Assembly: GCA_019096065.1 (NCBI GenBank)
Contig: JAGUCH010000001.1
Location: 62,001 to 126,000 of the forward strand
Direction of reading: 5' to 3'
Length of the DNA: 64,000 nt
From: Paracyclopina nana
Taxonomy: Eukaryota > Arthropoda > Copepoda > Cyclopoida > Cyclopettidae
Shown here: in pieces, positions 35,101-45,215 of the stretch
How the letters are laid out: every line of letters begins with the position of its first letter
How positions within the stretch are numbered: the first letter of the stretch is position 1
Position numbers and translations under genes: made by a program
The notes under the pieces: generated by a model
The model's database searches: none
Told to the model about the DNA's origin: nothing
The model's input: only the letters and a program-made list of their open reading frames with translations

Positions 35101-38100
35101 CTATCAGATTAGCTAGGAAGTTAGTGTCAACAACAGGGCAAGCGGTTAGAAAAAAGGCGCTTTGAAACTTCTTCTCCTGTGTACTTAGAACCTTCTGGGG
35201 CACCCTTTGTGCATGGCCCTGGTGAGACACAAGTGGAACTCATTTGGCAGATATGTCTACTATTTGACTTTGGCAATGTTTCTCCTCTTTGTTGCCTTCC
35301 TCACTGAGTTTCTGGTCAACAGTCCAGCTCCCTACAGTGCCAAACAAATTATGGAGCACTGTCAGCTGCCTGACACCACCAATGGCAAAAGGTGACGCTA
35401 CGCCAAAAGAGAGGGCTTGGGCCTGCAGGCTTCTCTTTTGGATAGCGCCTTCAATGAAACAGAGTTACCCTCCTGTCCTCTTTTCACAGCTCTGAAGACC
35501 TCACTCTGGCCCTCTTCCCCAGGAATGGGAGCACAGTGGGCAACACTTGTGAGTTGACTGAGGCCTTTTGCACAGTGGGGAAGAGAAAGATGGCTCTCAT
35601 CAGCAAAATCATCATCATTTGCCTGGCTGCTTTCCACCTGCTCAAGGAGCTGTTCCAGATCTTTCAGGTGAGGCATTTTGGCTTTTTCTTGAAAGAAAAA
35701 AAATGTAAGCAGAGTGGTTGTTCTATGGCAAAAAAGTGTGAGTTGCTGTGTGTGCATAAATTTTGCTGCCTTTTCAGAATGGCCTAACAAGGTCCAACTT
35801 TGAGTGGGTAAGATATGAGAGAAGATCTTAATGTTGTTTTCGCCCTTATATTCTCAGCTGCACTAAATCACCCTAAAATGGCTAACAAAGGCCATAAATG
35901 GCCAGCAACAATGCAATTCTGGTAGCTCTGGAAATCAACAACAACCTGTTTTTCCACCTAGCCAAAAGAATAGTAGTATCAACATCATCAGGGGGAAAGT
36001 TGCTTGGGGTCTTAAGTAAATAATTAGCCACAAGTTTCTTCTTCTTTTCCCACCTAACTTTGGCCCTGGAAAGTTTGATTTTGCCTGAATTTGGTCAGTG
36101 CACCACTACAAGTGAAAGCTTCTTTCTTCATTCTCAAATCTCCTAATGGTCTGAGATCCATTTGGGATCACTACTTCCAGTAAAAATGGTTAAGTGAATT
36201 TGTGCTCTTGAGAATGAATGAGATCATTTCCTAAACTACATTTGGCTCACTGAAAATAGTTGAGCTACTAGACCAATTTAATTTGTCGACTATAAAAGCA
36301 ATTGAATAGCCTTTCATTATTCTGAAGAAATCATTAAGTTTTGCAGATATTCAATAGCTTTCGGTTGCTTAGCTTTTCGATTAGGATGTTAGACCTATCT
36401 AGGCTTGCAAAAGCCTTGGGCTTCTTTTTTTACTTTATGTCCCCAATTTAATTTAGAACATAGCAGTTGCTACATGATTATCATTTGATGGCTAGCAGAC
36501 ATAGACCATTGCATTCATCGTTCTATTTCATTCTTCTCATCAACTTTAGATGTTTTTATTATATTACAAGAGTTTATATCTAAACCTGCATTTTGAATTG
36601 TATACTCTAGAGCCCTTATCACCAAAAATGGTTTTTTGGTTTGACTATCGTGAAAAAAATCTAGCTACTTTCCATTCTTGTTGATGTTGATCACAATTTC
36701 AATTGACGTAACATCCAGTTTCTGCCTTGTTGTTTAAGCAAAATATTCAATGACGTGCTTTCGATTGATCAGCTTATCGACAAGGATGTTTTAATGAAAA
36801 AGGCTTTCAGAAGCTCAATAACACTTTTTTTACTTGATGTCCCCAATTTAATTTTGAGCATTGCTGTAGCAACATGATTAGTATGTGATGGCCAGCAACA
36901 TGAGACCATCACATGTATCATTCGATGATACCACTTGTGTGTCCAAAAGTCAGATGAATCAAGATTCTCTTCAAATGAATTATTGCCTGTCTCAAAATAG
37001 CCATTTCTGGACAGCCTTTTCTATCATTTGGCCAGCAAACTTTTTTATGGGAAAGGCTGCTGCTCCTTTTAATGTGATTACAAAGGCCAATCTACTAAGG
37101 AAATTGCAATTTGCCTCCTGTCTGGTCTTTTGATGTAATTGCTGCCAAATGGGAGCTGACAATGGGATTAGTCAGCTAATTACCAATGTCCTTGAGCATA
37201 ATAACACAACTCTTAGAGAGCCTAACTTGAGGCTCTGAAAAAAGTTAAGCAAGCCCAAATTCTCATGCATCTGGTGCCATTGAAAATTCTTCTTCTTCTC
37301 TTCTTCTTCTGGTGGAGGAAATTGCTTTTTTAGGCTGTGGAAATTTCCTGTTTGTACCAGAAGAGGAAGTTATTACTTCATCCTTTTTGGGCTTAGGCCC
37401 CTAGCAGCTCATTCCCCATTTTTAACATTGGTATATTGATCAGTCAATTTTGCCTAATTGGCTCTTAAATAACCTCATGGTATATAATTGGGTAGTGGTA
37501 TAAAAAGAAGCTTTTCCACCTCCTAATAAAAGATTGTTTTTACCACAAAAGCACATTTCACCTATTTTAGCTTGTTCAACATACAATTAATAGTATTTTT
37601 TGAATATACATATGCTAAATGAACAAGGTATACCAAAGAAATACTTTTATACCCAAGATTCTTTGATTACATTCACTGACTTGAGTAATTAATTTTATAC
37701 CCTATGAACTCTTTTATATACCCTCAATCCTTCTATTTTGCATGAACTCTTTTGAATTCTTAATTTTGCTACAATCACACATATTTTTTTGTATAACCTC
37801 CCAAAGCATTGCTTACTTCACAGTGGTATATACAAGTATACCACAAATTGGCAGCTGCTTCAAAATGGCTTTTTTACCATCTCAATGGCTTTTTCTGCAG
37901 TCGAGTTCAGCCTAAAGTGACCTAATTTTCCTGCTTCACAGGCTCGCCTCTCTTATTTTGGCACTGAGAATGTGATCGAATGGACTTGTTATGTGACTGC
38001 CATCCTCTTTGTGGTTGATTTCTCGGACTGCCAATCCCGCACTGGCCTCCGATTAGGCTGGCAATGGCAAATTGGAGCCATTTCAGTGACCATGTCCTGG

Positions 38101-40370
38101 CTTAACCTTTTGTCCAACGTGAGGAAGTTCCCCTTTTTGGGTATCTACGTGGTCATGTTCACTGATGTGCTCCAAACCTTCCTCAGATTCTCAATCATTT
38201 GCGCCCTCTTTGTCATCGCCTTCTCACTCGGGTTCTACGCCCTCTTTGCTGAGCAGGTACCACTAATATACCAATTTATACCATTATTTTGGTTTTTATA
38301 ATTGTGTAGAACACCCCATACCTGATTTGATTACAACTTATTAGGTTAGCTTAGGCTAAGTTAGATCTTATACCTTTGCTTACAGTTTTGCTTATTATGC
38401 TAGGGTATACCCTAGAATACCCTTAATGGTAATCTATGCTTTTTTGATGTAAGGAACATTGTGTAACCTTTAGGGTGAGGTTACATACCCAGTATACCCT
38501 CAATCTCATAACCATGATGGAACAGAGAATACTTGGGCTAAGTTTATTTGTATACCATTACTTATAGTATGGTTATTACTCTTAGGTGGTACACAATTGT
38601 CTACTTTTAATGCAAGCACCTGGGCAAAGGATAATTCTTGAGTAGAATACCTAGGCTAAAAATAATTGTATACCATTGGACCTATTTCACAATGGTATAC
38701 CCTATAATACCCTCAATACTATAACTGATATACCATTTTATACTTTTTATGAAAACACCTTTGCTAGTGGTAATTGTATACCATTGCCTGTAGCTGTGCT
38801 TATTACACTTAGGTATACCCTCACTATCATATAACTATTACACAGGATAAATATAATTTTTTTTGGCTATACTCATGCTAAGGTTTATGTAATACCATTT
38901 TATACCCGTGGCTATCACAGATGTGCATACCCTAGAATACCCTCATATCCCCTAATTATGACACAATTACCTTATTACTCATTACACTTGTATACTAAGA
39001 ACACTTAATTATGATTGTCCAATTAGAATACACAGCTTAAAAATACCCTGGTAAACCCTGCTGAAAACTCCTGACCTCAATAATCCTTCATCTGTGTTTT
39101 GCAAGGTGTTTAAGAAGAGTTGAAAAGATTTCTCTCTAGGAAAACTTTGCCACTGTGGGCATTTCCATGCTGAAGACCTCTGTGATGGCCATTGGTGAGT
39201 TTGAGTATGACAACCTGTTCTTTGACAACCCCGAGAAGAATGGTGGGGATCAGCTGCCCTACAGGACCTTTTCCATGGTCTTCTTCTTGGGCTTCATGAT
39301 TGTGATGCCCATCATCATCATGAATCTGCTGGTGGGCCTGGCTGTAGATGATATTAAGACAGTTCAAGATAATGCGGTCCTCTCTCGACTGGCAATGCAA
39401 GTGACCCTCAACTTGGACGTGGAGAGAATGCTACCAGACTTCATTCGCAGGAGGTTCATTGTCAAACAGCAAACAATCCTGCCCAACCAAAAAAAGGGAG
39501 GCTTCCTTGCCAAATTCCTCATGAATGACAATGCACTCAACCGCATCACCAAAGGCATCAGAGCCGGGATCTCCAATGAAGTGAGCCTCTTCAACTTATC
39601 GTTATTGTTTTCTGAAACGCTATTTCGAAAATGACGCTTTGGATTTTTTCAATTTTTTTTGTCAACAATCATGATTTGAGTGCACTGAAAGATAATCTCA
39701 TTGCTACTTTTTGCCTTTTTCACGCCTTCATTTAGCTAGAAATCGCTATAGAGGTGTGAAAAAAAGGCCAAAACGACAATAAGATTTTGGCAAAATGTGC
39801 ATAAATGGAGATTTGTTCCAAAAAATAGGAAAAAAATAATCATGTTTCTGATTTAATTTTGTCATATAGTACTACATCACCTAATTAACTATATTTTGAA
39901 AGAGTGAGTTGTCTCAGTTGGGGACTCGACTTAATGACGTCTTTTTTAGTTCTTCTTTTTGTCAACAATCATGATTTGAGTGCACTAAAAAATAATCTGA
40001 TTGCTACTTTTTGCCTTTTTTCACGCCTTCATTTAGCTAGAAATCACTATAGGGATGTGAAAAATAGGCCTAAAAGTCAATATGATTTTGCCAAAATGTG
40101 TATCAATGGAGATTTGTTCCAAAAAATATTTTAAAAATCAAGCGTATTCTTTGTTTTAATTTTGTCATTCGGTAAATTACCTAATAATGTACTATTGTGT
40201 TACAGAGTGAGCTGTCCCAGTTGGGGACTCGCCTTGATGACGTCTTGGCCAAGATGAAAGCTTTCAAGGATCAACTCAAACAAGTGTCCCAAGACCTCGA
40301 GGGAAACAAGGCAATGCTTGCGGCAGTTGCTAAGAAAACGGGTGTTGATTTCACTGAAGAGGAAGAGTAG
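23144..40370 (+). CDS. TrpA1: TRPA1-type cation channel, complete, 15 exons
   Basis: Exons: 23144-23347, 26309-26541, 29029-29150, 29598-29770, 30529-30648, 31486-31773, 32604-32888, 33287-33483, 33805-34200, 34580-35081, 35189-35391, 35490-35667, 37942-38256, 39140-39580, 40206-40370. All join in phase to 1273 residues with no internal stop. The ATG has A at -3 and G at +4. Residues 69-670 are ankyrin repeats, about 14 (GLTPLHYAAMRGN, NSPLHVACERGYHD, TPLHLAARYGHERTA). The TRPA linker follows (SPIRMLIKTMPELAKRVFDKC; NLLGHPLCMALVRHKW). S1 is at about 860-880, S2 945-965, S3 978-1000, S4-S5 1005-1070. The pore loop is TSVMAIGEFEYDN and S6 ends MNLLVGLAVDDIK. The C-terminus is a charged helix. 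TRPA1 channels are Ca2+-permeable plasma-membrane sensors of temperature and electrophiles. The ankyrin count argues against shorter TRPA relatives such as painless, but a phylogeny was not done. Confidence 0.94.
23380..24900. repeat. 12-bp minisatellite in TRPA1 intron 1
   Basis: The unit is AGTTGAGTCAAG, degenerate from 23380 to 24060 and nearly perfect from 24100 to 24890. A block with the variants GAATTGAGTC, AGTAGAGTC, TTGACTC and TTGGATC occurs at about 24395-24530 and again about 350 bp later, so there is higher-order duplication. Because 12 is a multiple of 3, long open frames appear on both strands; these are not genes. Confidence 0.95.
25240..26285. repeat. 26-bp array in TRPA1 intron 1
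   Basis: CGGTTTGGGCTCAACTC plus TAAAAATTT repeats with a spacing of exactly 26 bp at 26109, 26135, 26161, 26187 and 26213. Older, looser GGCTCAATT copies extend back to 25240. The array ends only about 25 bp before the exon 2 acceptor. Confidence 0.9.
26600..27230. repeat. Degenerate GGTCCAAAAATTGAACTG array in intron 2
   Basis: Basic units of about 24 bp (AACTGAAAATGGTCCAAAAA) combine into longer blocks marked by GGTCCATAAATTA at 26824, 26896, 26993 and 27113. Confidence 0.85.
27412..28560. repeat. Mirror-image 15-bp minisatellite in intron 2
   Basis: Units of CATAGCAAATTGTCT run from about 27412 to 28070. Their reverse complement, CTATGAGACAATTTG, runs from about 28078 to 28560. The order of variant units near the centre is mirrored: ATTATG, GCCAAAAT, GTGACAATTTG, CAATA and ACATTGTG occur in the same order on the two strands. 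The whole could fold into a hairpin of about 500 bp. Long repetitive open frames here are by-products of the 15-bp period. Confidence 0.95.
29170..29550 (+). mobile_element. Dispersed repeat A filling TRPA1 intron 3
   Basis: It begins AAAGACACGCCATCTACCGA and ends near GATACTAATGTG, with CCCAACTGTTGCCCT and CCGCTGGGGTCGCCC inside. A second near-full copy is at 43704-44035 and a truncated copy at 60484-60560. It occupies about 85% of the 447-nt intron. Confidence 0.8.
29856..30268 (-). mobile_element. 413-bp MITE-like element, TRPA1 intron 4
   Basis: The ends ATAAAGAGGGGCGGA and TCCGCCACTCTTTAT form near-perfect 15-bp terminal inverted repeats. The body matches, in reverse complement, the element in intron 6 (31876-32482). 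No coding capacity. Confidence 0.8.
30919..31396 (+). mobile_element. Dispersed repeat B, TRPA1 intron 5 copy
   Basis: About 478 bp, from GTGTTCTTAAAAGCTTTGGG to TTTACGCCTTTGAC, with two ATGGCGCT blocks. It is clearly homologous over its full length to 58956-59434 in the octopamine receptor intron, same orientation. An extra partial ATGGCGCTTTTCGA block lies at about 30854. Confidence 0.85.
31876..32482 (+). mobile_element. MITE-like element with internal tandem duplication, TRPA1 intron 6
   Basis: Starts ATGAAGAGTGGCGGA and ends TCCGCCCCGCTTCC, the same termini as the intron 4 element but in the opposite orientation. The middle is duplicated: CAACTTTGGTCCAAAGTTGA occurs near 31972 and again near 32167, each followed by the block containing TTTACGCAAATGAGATTGAG. 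Confidence 0.8.
35392..35489 (+). repeat. 98-nt TRPA1 intron 11 built around a palindromic repeat core
   Basis: Directly after the donor, GACGCTACGCCAAAAGAGAG is mirrored by CTTCTCTTTTGGATAGCGCC at about 35432-35451. The right half is the same core that builds the 118-bp array at 3.0 kb. Little remains beyond the stem except the branch and pyrimidine region. Confidence 0.75.
36325..36930. repeat. Local duplication in TRPA1 intron 12
   Basis: About 36325-36520 resembles about 36730-36930. Shared landmarks are TGTCCCCAATTTAATTT, ACATGATTA, TTTGATGGC/TGTGATGGC and AGGATGTT. The rest of the 2.27-kb intron holds nothing I recognise. Confidence 0.65.
37440..39060. repeat. Dispersed TATACC/ATACCC-rich region, introns 12-13
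   Basis: Short motifs such as TATACCAT, GTATACCCT and GAATACCCTCA are scattered at high density through the end of intron 12 and all of intron 13, but are absent from exon 13 itself. There is no fixed period. Confidence 0.6.
39645..40245 (+). repeat. Tandem duplication of about 300 bp spanning intron 14 and the start of exon 15
   Basis: The unit 39645-39942 is repeated at 39946-40245. Shared landmarks are TTGTCAACAATCATGATTTG, TTCACGCCTTCATTTAGCTA, GGAGATTTGTTCCAAAAAAT and the first about 41 nt of the last exon. The downstream copy holds the complete exon. Confidence 0.9.
39903..39943 (+). pseudogene. Partial duplicate of TRPA1 last exon
   Basis: About 41 nt match the start of exon 15 with four differences, three of them synonymous (SELSQLGTRLND versus SELSQLGTRLDD). 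The AG is kept, but the pyrimidine tract of the real acceptor (GTGTTACAG) is replaced by TATTTTGAAAG. Read in frame it would add FFSSSFCQQS and then a stop. It is either a dead fragment or a weak alternative last exon. Confidence 0.7.
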
Positions 40371-41035
40371 CAAGAAACTGAACATTTGTTCCAATGATTT
40401 ATATATAATCTTGCTTGTCGACAAGCCATTTCATGACAAGCTGAGCCTTGATTGACCTTTGCAAATCATTAACTTTGCTTGCTAATTTATGCTAACATGA
40501 AAGGATATTGACAAAAAGACTTCCTAAGCTGTATTATGTTATTATGTGACTCATGTCAGCGAACAGACAATTAGGCTTAGCGTTGTTCTCACTGCTACAA
40601 GCAAAAAACATATGGTATTATGAAATGTCATCAAAGACCAGCTGTACTTATTGATGTATTTTTGTAGCGCTAAGCCTTTTGCTCTTTTGCGATATTTCAA
40701 TTCAATCAGTTACATTTGGACATTTGAAAAGAGAAAAAATGCTTTATTTATATCAGAATGTTTATTTTTATGTCAGCTCTTGATAATTGATTTCATAAGC
40801 CTAATGTTGCATTTAAATTGGTGGTAACTTGGGCTTTCTTAAACTGTAAGATCAATCGACAAGCCCAATATTACACTATGATCTTTTTTGTCGACAAACC
40901 ATTTAATGATACTCTGAGCCTTTCTTGACTTTTGCAAATCATTAAATTTGCTTGCTAATTTTTGTAAACATGAAAGGATATTGACAAAAAGACGTCCTAA
41001 GCTGTGTTATGCTATTATGTGACTCATGTACGCTA
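40371..41035 (+). repeat. TRPA1 3' flank with duplicated block
   Basis: This is the probable 3' UTR and flank. The block 40416-40556 (TGTCGACAAGCC to GTGACTCATGT) recurs at 40889-41029 with shared TTGCAAATCATTAA, CATGAAAGGATATTGAC and AAAGACGTCCTAAGCTG-like segments. ATTAAA at 40941 and AATAAA at 41273 are possible polyadenylation signals. Confidence 0.6.
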
Positions 41036-44000
41036 ACAATTTATATTGCATGTTTTATTGTTTCTAGCTAAATTCAAATTATATGTTAAACTGATTGATG
41101 TTACATTTATCTATAAATGTTTCAGTGTGCCAAATATTCAGTATTGTAGATTCTACCTGTTCAATGTTGAATGTTGCTGAAGGAAATACAACTTTTGTTG
41201 AATGTGGCATTTTTGGACAAGTTTTTGTTCATTTGGGTCCTCTTGGATGTCTTTGAGAGTGACTCTGAATGGAATAAAATTGCTGAAGTTGCTCTCAGGA
41301 TTATGGAAATAATGCACAGCCTTCAATATCACTTCAGGATCAGAAAGAAGACCTAGTAAAAAAAATTGAATTGTAAAAATACTTTTTCTACTTGCAAACA
41401 TGGTATTCTTAGTTCATGCCTATGCATTGTTGTCACCAGACTTAAGATTTTAAAGTGGTTCAAAAGAAGCAAAATTCATTGCCAAAAATTCCTCAAATTT
41501 TCAGTTTTCATAGTTGTAAGGCTTAAATAAGGCTTATTTACCTCTGTTTTGGCATTTTGTTGTGTTTCTTTGAGTTGAAAACCACTATGAAAACTGAGAT
41601 GCATTCCAGCTGTCATATCAGCTAGGTTGAGCCACATAAAAATCCACTGTGGGGAACCAGAGCTCTAAAACTTAAAACATGGCATTTTGTGCTGTATTGA
41701 TGATGCATGATATATTAGGAATATTATCATAAATGCTCTAGATGCAGAAAGATGTATTAATCTGAAAAGACAATCAAGCCTGTATGGGAGCTTTCAGTGG
41801 TATATGACAAGAAAGCCCAGCAAAGATTCTGCCTCAAGGCCAAATGTAAAGCCTTGCTTACAGTCCCACATCGCTTCTACTTCAACCAGCCTTGAACATG
41901 CATTGATGTACAAGAGAGTTTATTCCTCATTACCAATCCAAGTTTTATGTCTACTCTTGGCACCAATCCAAACTCATGCTCTACCAACCTAGATTGGAAT
42001 GTCCAAAACTGGGTGAAAAAAAAAAAAAAAAAAAAAAATACGCTGAGCAGCTGAGTGGAAATACATTTTCCTAAATGTAATCCCCTTGCTTTGAATTAAA
42101 CATAATTAAAATTGGTGATTGAAAAAGGCAAACTGTACTTAATTGTAAAAGTAATACTTGATGTAAGCGCTTGAATGTATTTGGTATCTTTTTTGTCGAT
42201 ACATATGATACAGTTGTGTACTTTATCAAAATACAGCTAAATGTCTAGTAAAAGAATTTGTCTCAATGCCAAATACATCAGTTAAAAGTTGTCTATTTTA
42301 GTTAAACATTCAGTATTGATGACTTACATTTAAAAACATGCATCAATGTTCAGTAAAGTTTATCCTTCATTACCAAACCAAAGTTAATGAATTTTCTTGA
42401 TGCCAATCCAAAATCATCCATTCTCAATTTCGATTGTAATGTTCCAAACTGGTGGATACACCAAAATCAAAATGCATCGTATTTTCAAGATACTCTTTGT
42501 GTTATAATCTTCAGTATCTGCCTGCTTTATGGCAGAACATGAATGATTAAAGCACATGGGATTCTCCATGAAAGAAGATTCGGGAAATGAGCTGGATACA
42601 CACAAAGAAAGACCTACTACTACAACCATTTGTCTGATACCAACTGAAAAGTAGGAATAATAGGCTGCATTCCATTTTATATAAAAAAAAAAGTTTTCAG
42701 TGGAAATCAATACAATTGGTGACAGTTTGAAATTCACCCCAGCATTTCTCAAGTAATAGTTTATCAAGGCTATATTCCTCTCACTGATCAATAAAATGAT
42801 ACTTTCAGTTGGCATTTGAATGTCACCCTAGTTATGACTTTCTCAGCTTTTGACATTTCCTTTATATAAATGCTTCAAATCCTGTCAAATAGTATGTTTA
42901 AAGTAGAAATTCTTAAGAACAATTTCACAATTTGAATCAAGTAAGTTAATATAAGGTTTCATTAGATAGCTGAAATGTTGAGACAGAGAAAATTGCCAGA
43001 AATTGCCTGAAAGTTGGTGGTGCTTTCCTGAAAGCTGGCTCATTTTGTTAAATGACGTGATAACAGCCCTAAAAGTTGCACACAGCTTTCTTTGTTGGAC
43101 TAATCGTGGGCATGGTGGTTACATAGGCCAATGTGGCATGCACAGCCTGCATGATAACAGAAAAACATGCATAGCTGACATATTAATCAAGGTGACCCAT
43201 GATTGCTATTATCACAATTGATGAAATCATCGATTGGCTCCAACATCACACTGATGCCAAAAAGGGATTGAGGTCAGCTGTTGTGCAAAGAATCCTTTGA
43301 GTCAAAAAAGCCTCAGAAGAATTCATGTGAATTAATGTTGTAGAGTCATCGTATTACAAGTCTATATTTGACATAGCTCAGAGTACGTAAGTTAGTGCAC
43401 TGAGTTAAATTTAATCGTGGGCATAATGGTTACATAGGCCAATGTGGCATGCACAGCCTGCATGATGACAGAAAAACATGCATAGCTGACATATTAATCA
43501 AGGTGAACCATGATTGTTATTTTCACAATTGATGAAATCATCGATTGGCTGCAACAACAAAATAAGTAAATACACTTAGTTAATTTTGGTGGTAGATAGC
43601 TTGGGTCAAAAGCTCTATATAGGCAATGTGAATTTATACAATTTACTTGTTTTTTGCTTTTAAATAATTTGGTTCAGGGCTGTTATATCATACTCATAAA
43701 AGACAACAAAGACATGCCATCTACCGACAATTAGAAGAAACACTAGGGAGTTGAGCTCAGAATCAAGTTTAATTAATGCAAATAATAAATACATGTTGTT
43801 ACTTTTACTTTACTTAAGCTTGCATTTAAACCAGCTTTGTTTAAAAAGTCATGAAGTAATTCTTAAAAAAATGATAATTTGATTGTATCTTTATTTCGAT
43901 CAATTACTCAAAAATGCAACAGCTCAGTTTTTTCTCAAGCAGTGTCAACCAAAAATCCCAGCTGTTGCCCTTAAAGACCGCTGGGGGCGCTCTACTATCA

Positions 44001-44929
44001 TTGTTATTGTTGTGATACTAATGTCTATTTTGGCTGAAATGTGCTAAAAGGATTTTAGCATTATTTTCAAAGCGGGAATGAGACCTCTTGTTGATGAGCT
44101 CATTTCTACCCATTTTGCGTCAAAAAAATGGGGAATGATGTCTAGACTGAAATTGAGCCACCTTTTGGCTGAAAAAAGCCCATCTCATTTCCAGATTTGT
44201 ATTAAAACCAAAGTTTATGGTAATAATGCATTCTATTCTAGAGTATATGGTTAAATAAATCGCCTGTTTTCCTCCCTCCAGCAGAATTTATCTTGCAAAA
44301 TGCATTTTGGTGCACTCTGCTCACATGCTGTTGCCTATTGTACTAGAGTTGGAACGAACATTTTGCATTTTCTAGGTAAAATAATTTTAAACTCATTGTA
44401 AAAATGAAGCAAAGAAACAAACAAAAGAAATATGTCATTCATAAGCATTTTAAAATCATTAACAGATATTTTAGTAAAATGTGAATCCTTATTTTACATT
44501 GAATAGTTGGCAGGTTAATTTAAAAAATGAAGCATTAAAAATTATTTCACTTATTTAACTTTTTTAAAAAAATGAGATTGCATTACTTAATTAGAACCTT
44601 TTTTTAAATTGGAAAGATATTAGATTAAACAAATATCAATTTCCAACTGTTTACAAATTAAAATTAGTGAATATGGTTTAAAGAATATTTTCTGGTGGGG
44701 ATTCGGAAATCTGGTGGGGAATGGCATTTCGCCCTATCTCTAACAATTGCACTGCTTAAAGTTTGAGGACGAAATTGGAGTACAAGGTCAAACAGTCAAC
44801 TGCGAGAGTAGAACAGCCATTAATATTAAAAGCCATGAAGAAACGGGCCATAAAAATTCCGGGAATCCCATAATAACAAAAAAAAAGGCAAAATGTCCTT
44901 GGCCAACCTTGGCCTTGTCCCGTTGCAGC
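41036..44929. other. Gene-free region with local duplications
   Basis: No protein gene recognised. About 41893-42015 is related to about 42335-42456 (ATTACCAATCCAAG, CCAAACTGG landmarks), and the first copy ends in an A-tract of 23 at 42016-42038. Block 43101-43246 is repeated at 43412-43557 with only a few differences (GGCCAATGTGGCATGCACAG). Dispersed repeat A lies at 43704-44035. Confidence 0.6.
43704..44035 (+). mobile_element. Dispersed repeat A, second copy
   Basis: Aligns with the TRPA1 intron 3 element from GCCATCTACCGACA to GATACTAATGT, with CCCAGCTGTTGCCCT and CCGCTGGGGGCGCTC near the end. No coding capacity seen. Confidence 0.8.
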
Positions 44930-45215
44930 CTTGGTCTCCTCACCCTTGAATCATCGGCCTTTAAGGCCAGAAAACTCGGGGGCGCGCGCGCGCGCACTTC
45001 TCAGCTGAGCGCGCGCGCGCGCGCTCGTTTCGCGCGAACTCCGCTGAAGAGTTCAGTCACTGTGGCGACTTGGGACAACGCGGAGCCAAATCTCAGCAGC
45101 GTCAGCTGACTTTCCAACGGTTTTTGCTGAGAGCATGATTTTCTAGTGCGCGCTACTCAGCAGCAGCAGCGACAGCTGACTGTTGTTGTTGTTTTTGTCC
45201 GCGAAACGACTCGAG
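44930..45215 (+). promoter_or_regulatory. GC/CpG-rich island with candidate non-coding first exon
   Basis: Two CG-repeat runs (about 44980-44994 and 45010-45024) flank AGCTGAGC and are followed by CAGCAGCAGCGACAGCTGAC. The GC-rich stretch ends at a consensus donor, CTCGAG|GTAAGC, at 45215/45216, after which the DNA reverts to AT-rich. It looks like a promoter plus a 5' UTR exon on the plus strand. The next plus-strand gene is the octopamine receptor, about 11 kb downstream, which lacks a visible 5' end. The assignment is an inference. Confidence 0.45.

Noticed and set aside
44747..45109. 120-codon frame across the CpG island
   Set aside because: The Arg/Ala run comes from CG repeats and the frame ends before the donor at 45215. 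It is better explained as promoter and 5' UTR.
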